A stretch of DNA of 5,023 nt from positions 1 to 5,023 of the forward strand of contig JBDLRH010000163.1 of NCBI GenBank assembly GCA_039800165.1, given 5' to 3'. The DNA comes from JBDLRH01 sp039800165. Its GTDB lineage: Bacteria; Pseudomonadota; Gammaproteobacteria; Burkholderiales; Burkholderiaceae_C. Below the pieces are notes generated by a model. That model searched no databases and had not been told where the DNA came from. It saw only the letters and a program-made list of their open reading frames with translations. The number at the start of each line of letters is the position of its first letter. Position 1 is the stretch's first letter. This document shows, piece after piece, positions 1 through 5,023 of the stretch. A program made the translations under genes and the position numbers.

Positions 1-2736
1 GCGCGCGAGCACAACCTGAAGAACCTGTCGGTCGACATCCCGCACAACCGCTTCAGCGTGATCACCGGCGTGTCGGGCTCGGGCAAGAGCACGCTGGCCT
101 TCGACATCCTGTTCAACGAGGGCCAGCGCCGTTACCTCGAAAGCCTGAACGCCTATGCGCGCAGCATCGTGCAGCCCGCAGGCCGGCCCGAGGTGGATGC
201 GGTGTACGGCATCCCGCCCACGGTGGCGATCGAGCAGCGCCTGAGCCGTGGTGGCCGCAAGAGCACGGTGGGCACCACCACCGAGGTGTGGCACTTCCTG
301 CGGCTGCTGTACGTCAAGCTGGGCACGCAGCATTGCGTGAAGGATGGCGCCGAGGTCAAGCCGCAGACGCCCGACAGCATTGTCGCGCAGTTGATGAAGC
401 GCTACCGCGGCCAGCACATCGGCCTGCTGGCGCCGTTGGTGGTGGCGCGCAAGGGCGTCTACACCGAGCTGGCCGACTGGGCGCGGCCGCGCGGCTACAC
501 CCACCTAAGGGTGGATGGCGAGTTTTTGCCGACCACCGGCTTTCCGCGCATCGACCGCTTCAAGGAACACACCATCGAGCTGCCGGTGGCCGACTTTCAT
601 GTGTCGCCTGCCGTCGAGGACGACTTGCGCCGCGCATTGGCCACCGCGCTGGAGCACGGCAAGGGCGTGCTGCATGTGCTGGCGCCGCTGGACGGCCTGC
701 GCGCCGCGATGATGGCCGGCGCGTCCGCAGCAGGCCTGGGCCGCATCGAGGTGTTCTCCACCAAGCGCGCCTGCCCGGTGTGCAGCACCAGCTACGCCGA
801 GCTCGACCCGCGCCTGTTCTCGTACAACAGCAAGCACGGCTGGTGCCCGGATTGCGTGGGCACCGGCGTGAAGCTCACGCGTGAGCAGCGCCGCGCCTTT
901 GACGACACCCTGCGCGACGACGACAACCGCGGCCGCGAGCAGACCTTTGCCGAGCCCGAGGTGGAGGACGTGGCCGACGAGGCCTGCGCCAGCTGCGGCG
1001 GCACGCGCCTGAACCTGCATGCGCGCTCGGTCAAGTTTGCCGGGCGCGGCATCACTGACATCGCGCAACTGTCGGTGCGCGATGTGCGCCTGTGGGTCGA
1101 AAGCCTGCAGATCGACGGCGCCTTAAGCGTGCGCGAAACCGGCATTGCCCGCGACCTGATCCCCGAGATCCGCAGCCGGCTGGAGTTTCTGGAAGAGGTG
1201 GGCCTGGGCTACCTGACGCTGGACCGCGGCGCACCCACACTCAGCGGCGGCGAGGCGCAGCGCATCCGCCTGGCGGCGCAGCTGGGCAGCAACCTGCAGG
1301 GCGTGTGCTACGTGCTGGACGAGCCCACCATCGGCCTGCATGCGCGCGACAACCAGATCCTGCTGGATGCGCTGCACAAGCTGGGCGACAAGGGCAACAC
1401 GCTGGTGGTGGTGGAGCACGACGAAGACACCATCCGCCGCGCCGACCACATCATCGACATCGGCCCGAGCGCCGGCAAGCGAGGTGGCCGCGTGATCGCG
1501 CAGGGCTCGGCGGCCGACGTGATGGCAAGTGATGAGTCGCTGACCGGGCGCTACCTGCGGCACGCGATCCGGCATCCGATGCAGTCGCGGAGGTTTGTCG
1601 CCGCTCGCCAACGCGCCGCGGATGGTGTGCGCCCGACCGACGATTTAGGCAAGCCTCATGAGGAGGGCGGGCGCATGCCGTCCGTGGCGAAGCCGATCAA
1701 CGCAAAGGCCGATTGGCTGATCGTCCACGGCGCAAACCTCCACAACCTGGACAACGTCGACCTGCACGTTCCGCTCAAGCGCCTGGTCGCGGTGACCGGC
1801 GTGTCGGGCTCGGGCAAATCGACCCTCGCGCGCGACGTGCTGCTGGCCAATGTGCAGGCGGCGGTGTCGCAGCGCGCCACACCGCGCTGGGCGGGCTGCG
1901 TTGACGTGGAAGGCTGGCGCGCGGTCGACCGCGTGCTGGAGGTGGACCAGACGCCCATCGGCAAGACGCCGCGCAGCTGCCCGGCCACCTACATCGGCTT
2001 CTGGGACACCATCCGCAAGCTGTTCGCCGACACGCTGGAGGCCAAGGCGCGCGGCTATGGGGCGGGGCGCTTCTCGTTCAACACCGGCGAAGGCCGCTGC
2101 CCCGGTTGCGAAGGGCAGGGCATGCGCACGATTGCGATGAGCTTCCTGCCCGATGTGAAGGTGCCCTGCGAAACCTGCCGCGGCGCGCGCTTCAACCCCG
2201 AGACGCTGGCCGTCACCTGGCGCGGCAAAAGCATCGGCGACGTGCTGCAGATGGAGGTGGACGAGGCGGTCGAGTTCTTCGCCTCCATGCCCCACATCAG
2301 CCACCCGCTGCAGTTGTTGAAAGATGTGGGCCTGGGCTACCTGACGCTGGGCCAGCCCAGCCCCACGCTGAGCGGCGGCGAGGCGCAGCGCATCAAGCTG
2401 GTGACTGAACTCAGCAAGGTGCGCGACGACGTCACGCGCCGCGGGCAGAAAGCACCCCACACCCTGTACGTGCTGGACGAACCCACCGTGGGCCTGCACA
2501 TGGCCGATGTGGAAAAGCTCATCCGCGTGCTGCACCGCCTGGTGGACGGTGGCCACAGCGTGGTCGTCATCGAGCACGACCTCGATGTGATCGCGGAAGC
2601 CGACTGGGTGATCGACCTCGGCCCCGAGGGCGGCACCGGTGGCGGACGCGTCGTAGCCGCGGCCACGCCCGAGGATGTGGTGGCGCTCGGCACGCACACC
2701 GGCAAGGCGCTGGCGCCAGTGCTGGCGCGGGCCTGA
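1..2736 (+). CDS. uvrA: UvrA-family excinuclease ATPase, 5' end cut by window edge
   Basis: UvrA is the damage-recognition ABC ATPase of cytoplasmic nucleotide excision repair; it loads UvrB onto damaged DNA. The frame is open from base 1, where residues already match the UvrA N-terminus, so the GTG at 58 is internal. Numbering from base 1 (911 residues seen): Walker A at 23-31 (K29); a UvrB-binding-like region around 115-245; Cys4 zinc module C258, C261, C282, C285; CxxC at 329-332; ABC signature LSGGEAQR from 414; Walker B with D440/E441. The second half has Walker A at 600-608 (K606), zinc module C700, C703, C723, C726, signature from 790, and Walker B D826/E827. All catalytic motifs are intact. 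Two oddities: only about 43 residues separate C285 from C329, where canonical UvrA carries an insertion domain of roughly 120, and the linker at about 513-572 is long. I infer either a UvrA paralogue or the C-terminal half of a giant tandem UvrA. The family call is secure; the role as the main UvrA is not, so the symbol is provisional. Confidence 0.95.
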   Translation, partial: AREHNLKNLSVDIPHNRFSVITGVSGSGKSTLAFDILFNEGQRRYLESLNAYARSIVQPAGRPEVDAVYGIPPTVAIEQRLSRGGRKSTVGTTTEVWHFLRLLYVKLGTQHCVKDGAEVKPQTPDSIVAQLMKRYRGQHIGLLAPLVVARKGVYTELADWARPRGYTHLRVDGEFLPTTGFPRIDRFKEHTIELPVADFHVSPAVEDDLRRALATALEHGKGVLHVLAPLDGLRAAMMAGASAAGLGRIEVFSTKRACPVCSTSYAELDPRLFSYNSKHGWCPDCVGTGVKLTREQRRAFDDTLRDDDNRGREQTFAEPEVEDVADEACASCGGTRLNLHARSVKFAGRGITDIAQLSVRDVRLWVESLQIDGALSVRETGIARDLIPEIRSRLEFLEEVGLGYLTLDRGAPTLSGGEAQRIRLAAQLGSNLQGVCYVLDEPTIGLHARDNQILLDALHKLGDKGNTLVVVEHDEDTIRRADHIIDIGPSAGKRGGRVIAQGSAADVMASDESLTGRYLRHAIRHPMQSRRFVAARQRAADGVRPTDDLGKPHEEGGRMPSVAKPINAKADWLIVHGANLHNLDNVDLHVPLKRLVAVTGVSGSGKSTLARDVLLANVQAAVSQRATPRWAGCVDVEGWRAVDRVLEVDQTPIGKTPRSCPATYIGFWDTIRKLFADTLEAKARGYGAGRFSFNTGEGRCPGCEGQGMRTIAMSFLPDVKVPCETCRGARFNPETLAVTWRGKSIGDVLQMEVDEAVEFFASMPHISHPLQLLKDVGLGYLTLGQPSPTLSGGEAQRIKLVTELSKVRDDVTRRGQKAPHTLYVLDEPTVGLHMADVEKLIRVLHRLVDGGHSVVVIEHDLDVIAEADWVIDLGPEGGTGGGRVVAAATPEDVVALGTHTGKALAPVLARA
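1198..1266 (+). repeat. Internal uvrA repeat, copy 1 (signature region)
   Basis: Two blocks, 1198-1222 (25 nt) and 1243-1266 (24 nt), recur exactly at 2326-2350 and 2371-2394, both offset by 1128 bp (376 codons). They encode the conserved GLGYLTL and SGGEAQRI segments of the first ATPase module. The repeat reflects the ancient internal duplication of UvrA, kept identical at the nucleotide level by conservation, uniform codon choice or gene conversion. Confidence 0.85.
2326..2394 (+). repeat. Internal uvrA repeat, copy 2 (signature region)
   Basis: Second copy of the two exact blocks described for 1198-1266, here in the C-terminal ATPase module. The bases between the blocks (2351-2370) differ from the first copy. 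A further 23-nt exact pair covers the two Walker A motifs, at 64-86 and 1795-1817. Confidence 0.85.
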
Positions 2737-2775
2737 GTGCGCCGCCTTCTGTACGCCATCACCTGAACCCGCACC

Positions 2776-2780
2776 GAAGA
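2776..2780 (+). promoter_or_regulatory. Weak ribosome binding site deciding the 2786 start
   Basis: GAAGA lies five bases before the ATG at 2786. It is only a partial Shine-Dalgarno match. The competing in-frame ATG at 2810 has no purine-rich tract at a suitable distance, so this site tips the choice to 2786. Confidence 0.35.
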
Positions 2781-2785
2781 CCCGC

Positions 2786-3136
2786 ATGCGGCGCGTTGTG
2801 ATTCCGGTGATGACCGAGCAGACACTGGCGGTGCAGGTGGGTGCGCCGCCCAAGCCAGCCGTGGGCGCGCCCTGCAACGGCTGTGGGCTGTGTTGCCTGG
2901 CCGAGCCCTGCCCGCTGGGTGCAGTGGTCTCGCGCAAGCGGCGCGGTGCCTGCGATGCGCTGCGCTGGAACGAGGCCGAATCACGCTACCGCTGCGGCAT
3001 GGTGAGCGATGCGGCTTCGGTGATGGGGCCGCGCTGGCGCTGGGCGGCTCCGCTGGTGCAGCGGCTGGCGCGGCGCTGGATTTCGGCAGGCAGCGGCTGC
3101 GATGCCGACCTGGAGGTGACGGGAGGTCACGCATGA
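2786..3136 (+). CDS. Small cysteine-cluster protein, YkgJ/UPF0153-like
   Basis: A 116-residue soluble protein of unknown function. From the ATG at 2786 it has a CxxCxxCC cluster at C30, C33, C36, C37, then C42, C56, C70 and C105. The pattern CNGCGLCC followed by a PCPLG segment resembles the YkgJ family, described as a putative zinc- or iron-chelating domain; the metal is not known from sequence. No signal peptide or membrane segment is seen, though the C-terminal part carries a basic, Trp-rich stretch (about 83-98). The start is uncertain: ATG 2786 has a weak GAAGA ribosome site, while ATG 2810 (giving MTEQ...) would remove eight residues and leave every cysteine in place. It begins 49 bp after the uvrA stop, and its stop overlaps the next gene's start (ATGA, 3133-3136), implying co-expression with the reductase. 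A role in metal supply or assembly for a partner is only a guess. Confidence 0.85.
   Translation: MRRVVIPVMTEQTLAVQVGAPPKPAVGAPCNGCGLCCLAEPCPLGAVVSRKRRGACDALRWNEAESRYRCGMVSDAASVMGPRWRWAAPLVQRLARRWISAGSGCDADLEVTGGHA
3112..3126 (+). promoter_or_regulatory. Tandem Shine-Dalgarno sites before the reductase gene
   Basis: GGAGGTGA at 3112-3119 is an extended match to the 16S rRNA 3' end but sits 13 bases from the ATG at 3133. A second GGAGG at 3122-3126 sits six bases from it, which is well placed. Both lie inside the coding end of the cysteine-cluster gene and settle the reductase start at 3133 rather than any upstream in-frame codon. Confidence 0.7.
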
Positions 3137-4200
3137 CTGAATCGACCCGGCTGCGCATCGTGGTGCTGGGCGCGGGCTCCATCGGCGCCTATGTGGGCGG
3201 TGCGCTGCTCGATGCAGGCAGTGCGGTCACGCTGATCGGCCGCGCACGCATGCGCGAACGCATCGCCACGCATGGCCTGCACCTGAGCGACCTGAACGGA
3301 CACGAAGCGCATCTGGCCGCGAGTGCGGTGCCGTGGGTCGATGCAGCCGACGAGGTGCAGGTTACCCGGGCCTTGCAATCGGCCGCGCTGGTGCTGGTGG
3401 CGGTGAAAAGTGCCGACACGGCCGCGGTGGCCCAGACCCTCACGCGGCACCTGGGCCCCGAAGCACTCGTCTGCAGCCTGCAAAACGGTATCGGCAATGC
3501 GGATGTGCTGCGCGCTGCGCTGCCTTCGCATCGCGTGTGTGCAGGCATGGTGCCCTTCAACGTGGTGCAGTTGCCGCCGAGCCGCCTGCACCGCGGGACC
3601 TGGGGCGAACTGATGGTGCAGGCCGACCCGGCATGGACGCACTGGAGCAATGCTTTCGCTTCCGCACACCTGCCGCTGCAGCAACGCACCGACATGCGCG
3701 AGGTGCAGTGGGGCAAGCTGCTGCTCAACCTCAACAACGCGATCAATGCGCTGTCGGGCGTGCCGCTCAAGGCGCAGCTGGCGCAGCGCGGCTACCGCCG
3801 CATCCTGGCCACGCTGATCGACGAGGCGTTGTTGGCCCTGAAGGCCGCAGGCATCGCGCCCGCGCAGATCGGAAAGCTGGCGCCTGCGCGCATGCCCTTC
3901 GTGCTGCGCCTGCCCGACTGGCTGTTCACCCGCCTGGCGGCCGGCATGCTGAAGATCGACCCGCAGGCGCGCTCGTCGATGTGGGAAGACCTGCAGGCCG
4001 GCCGCCGCACCGAGGTGGACGAGTTCAACGGCGCGGTGGCACGACTGGCGCGGGAACATGGACTGCGCGCGCCGCGCAACGAAGCCATCGCCGCGCTGGT
4101 GCGGCAGGCCGAGCAGGGCGGCCGGCGCGACTGGGGCGCGCAGGCCTTGGCAACTGCGTTGCTCAGCGCACCGCCAACAGCGCCGCAGCCACCTCGTTGA
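3133..4200 (+). CDS. Ketopantoate reductase-family protein (PanE/ApbA-like)
   Basis: Predicted NAD(P)H-dependent 2-dehydropantoate 2-reductase family member, 355 residues, cytosolic. In pantothenate (CoA) synthesis PanE reduces ketopantoate to pantoate. Visible motifs: N-terminal Rossmann fold with GAGSIG at 13-18; VKS with K92 and LQNG with N118, equivalent to cofactor/substrate-contact positions in E. coli PanE; K195 in WGKLLLN, matching the catalytic lysine; and the C-terminal SSMWED (281-286) with RRTEVD (E294), matching the conserved acidic active-site segment. The protein is about 50 residues longer than E. coli PanE, and the asparagines after the lysine are spaced differently, so it may be a paralogue acting on another 2-oxo acid; I give no gene symbol. 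The start is set by a good Shine-Dalgarno site and the ATGA overlap with the cysteine-cluster gene. Its 3' end overlaps the convergent phosphatase gene by 38 bp. Confidence 0.92.
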   Translation: MTESTRLRIVVLGAGSIGAYVGGALLDAGSAVTLIGRARMRERIATHGLHLSDLNGHEAHLAASAVPWVDAADEVQVTRALQSAALVLVAVKSADTAAVAQTLTRHLGPEALVCSLQNGIGNADVLRAALPSHRVCAGMVPFNVVQLPPSRLHRGTWGELMVQADPAWTHWSNAFASAHLPLQQRTDMREVQWGKLLLNLNNAINALSGVPLKAQLAQRGYRRILATLIDEALLALKAAGIAPAQIGKLAPARMPFVLRLPDWLFTRLAAGMLKIDPQARSSMWEDLQAGRRTEVDEFNGAVARLAREHGLRAPRNEAIAALVRQAEQGGRRDWGAQALATALLSAPPTAPQPPR

Positions 4201-4957
4201 ACCCCGCACCGCGTTCTGAGGGCGTGATGTAGCGGGGCTTGTGCTGCAGCTGCGCCTCGAAGCGGCGGATGTTGGCCACGCCCACGCTCTGCGTGAAGCG
4301 CTCGAACATCACCTGATCGTTGGTGGAGTCGCCCACATACACCCAGCGGTCGGCCTCGGCTGGCAAATCGCGGCCCCACAGCTCGCGCACGATCCAGCAG
4401 GCGCCGTGCCACTTGTCGTGGTCGCCGTACCAGCCGTTGATGTGGATGCTGCTGACGGTGGCACTCATGCCCTCGGACTGCATCAGCCGCACCACCGCGT
4501 CGATGCCTTGCTGCGGCAGGTGGGTGAACTCGCTGTGGTCGATGGCGATGTCGGTTTCGCGGCCGGCGTGGTCGCGCGACAGCATCGCGCCCGGCACCTC
4601 GCACAGGATGCGCTGGCCCACCTGCTGCATGCGTGCGTAGTTGGCGGTACGCGCTTTCACATCCTGCTGGTAGCGCTTGCGCAGGCCGCCCATTGCAGAT
4701 GCATCGGCGCTCAGCGCCACCGCGCCGTTCTCGGCCACGATCGCATCCACCGCCCAGGCACGCGCAAAAGGCTCGCTCCAGCCCACCGGCCGGCCGGTGA
4801 TCGGCACCAGATGCAGACCGGCGGCGCGCAGGTCGGCCAGCGCCTGCACCGTGGCCGGTGGCACCACGCCTTCGGTGGTCAACGTGTCGTCGATGTCGGT
4901 GAAGACGCCGACGATGCGCCGGCGGTCGGCGACGGGCCAGTCTGCCAGGGGGCGCAT
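4163..4957 (-). CDS. HAD-superfamily IIB (Cof-type) phosphatase
   Basis: A 264-residue predicted Mg2+-dependent phosphohydrolase. HAD motif I is DIDDT at 21-25 (D21 nucleophile, D23 acid/base); motif II is the threonine of PITGRP (T54); the motif III lysine is probably K182; motif IV is GDSTND at 209-214, with D210 and D214 as likely metal ligands. The region between motifs II and III, about 80-180, is a C2-type cap, placing it near Cof, mannosyl-3-phosphoglycerate phosphatase and sucrose/trehalose-phosphate phosphatases. The substrate is therefore likely a sugar phosphate or similar metabolite but cannot be named. ENGA at 76-79 is typical of the subfamily. No signal peptide is seen. The ATG at 4957 has AGGCGGG (4972-4966) eight bases upstream, a modest ribosome site. 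The gene converges on the reductase gene, whose coding end it overlaps by 38 bp. It may follow another minus-strand gene whose stop would lie 19 bp upstream. Confidence 0.93.
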   Translation of the reverse strand: MRPLADWPVADRRRIVGVFTDIDDTLTTEGVVPPATVQALADLRAAGLHLVPITGRPVGWSEPFARAWAVDAIVAENGAVALSADASAMGGLRKRYQQDVKARTANYARMQQVGQRILCEVPGAMLSRDHAGRETDIAIDHSEFTHLPQQGIDAVVRLMQSEGMSATVSSIHINGWYGDHDKWHGACWIVRELWGRDLPAEADRWVYVGDSTNDQVMFERFTQSVGVANIRRFEAQLQHKPRYITPSERGAGFNEVAAALLAVR

Positions 4958-4976
4958 GCGTCGGGCCCGCCTGTGC

Positions 4977-5023
4977 TCAGCTTGTTCCCAGCGCCAGCCC
5001 CGCGTGTTCGCGCAGCGGGTGGA
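4977..5023 (-). CDS. Possible 3' end of an upstream minus-strand gene
   Basis: Reading the minus strand from the right edge, one frame gives HPLREHAGLALGTS and then TGA at 4979-4977. Third positions are mostly G or C, as in the neighbouring genes, and the stop lies 19 bp before the phosphatase start with a ribosome site between, as expected in an operon. Only 14 codons are visible, so this could be chance. I do not recognise a family. Confidence 0.3.
   Translation of the reverse strand, partial: HPLREHAGLALGTS

Noticed and set aside
330..346. Possible extra zinc site at HCVKDG in UvrA
   Set aside because: Only one cysteine of the CxxC seen in some UvrA proteins is present here. E. coli UvrA, as I recall, also lacks a full pair at this place, so it is normal variation.
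2710..2719. Perfect 10-bp palindrome CTGGCGCCAG near the end of uvrA
   Set aside because: It lies inside coding sequence with no loop and no following T-run, so it is neither a convincing terminator nor an operator. Such palindromes are common at this GC content.
2737..2785. Intergenic gap searched for a promoter or terminator
   Set aside because: The 49 bases show no convincing -35/-10 pair and no hairpin with a T-run. Only the weak ribosome site at 2776-2780 is supportable.
1645..2937. Long minus-strand open frame of 430 codons opposite uvrA
   Set aside because: It is a mirror of a high-GC coding frame: rich in Ala, Arg, His and Gln, with no recognisable motif, and it covers the conserved second half of uvrA.
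3127..4209. Minus-strand open frame of 360 codons opposite the reductase gene
   Set aside because: It is another antisense shadow of high-GC coding DNA, with a repetitive His/Gln/Arg composition, no domain, and almost exact coincidence with the real gene.
3333..4232. Plus-strand 299-codon frame overlapping the reductase gene
   Set aside because: The Gly/Ala/Arg-rich translation is typical of a +2 shadow. The overlapped gene has clear family motifs and this one has none.
4202..4237. CCCCGC and GCGGGG inverted repeat just after the reductase stop
   Set aside because: The stem is six pairs with a 24-base loop and no T-run, and it lies within the phosphatase coding sequence. It is too weak to call a terminator.

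Overview
This is a dense, high-GC stretch of bacterial chromosome with strong G/C preference at third codon positions. The genes found and their protein sequence style suggest a beta-proteobacterium of the order Burkholderiales, probably Comamonadaceae or a relative. That assignment rests on recalled family resemblance, not on a search. I see no RNA gene, insertion sequence, CRISPR array, phage gene or attachment site, and no intergenic gap longer than about 50 bases.

Layout: (1) Positions 1-2736, plus strand, hold a UvrA-family ABC ATPase whose 5' end lies outside the window. It has two complete ATPase modules and two Cys4 zinc modules. The insertion domain is much shorter than in canonical UvrA, and the linker between the two halves is long. 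I infer that it is either a UvrA paralogue or the C-terminal half of the very large tandem UvrA proteins of beta-proteobacteria. (2) Positions 2786-3136, plus, encode a small cysteine-cluster protein of the YkgJ/UPF0153 type. (3) Positions 3133-4200, plus, encode a ketopantoate-reductase-family (PanE/ApbA) oxidoreductase. Its ATG overlaps the preceding stop in an ATGA junction, so the two genes are probably translationally coupled. (4) Positions 4163-4957, minus, encode a HAD-superfamily IIB (Cof-type) phosphatase that converges on the reductase gene, with a 38-bp overlap of coding ends. (5) Positions 4977-5023, minus, hold a short open frame that may be the 3' end of another gene upstream of the phosphatase.

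The plus-strand genes could form one transcription unit (49-bp gap, then a 4-bp overlap). Nothing shows that the DNA-repair ATPase shares a pathway with the other two. The window looks like ordinary housekeeping or accessory-metabolism chromosome. No new defence, mobile or signalling system is visible. The points most worth a second look are the unusual UvrA architecture and the uncharacterised cysteine-cluster protein fused by overlap to a PanE-like reductase.
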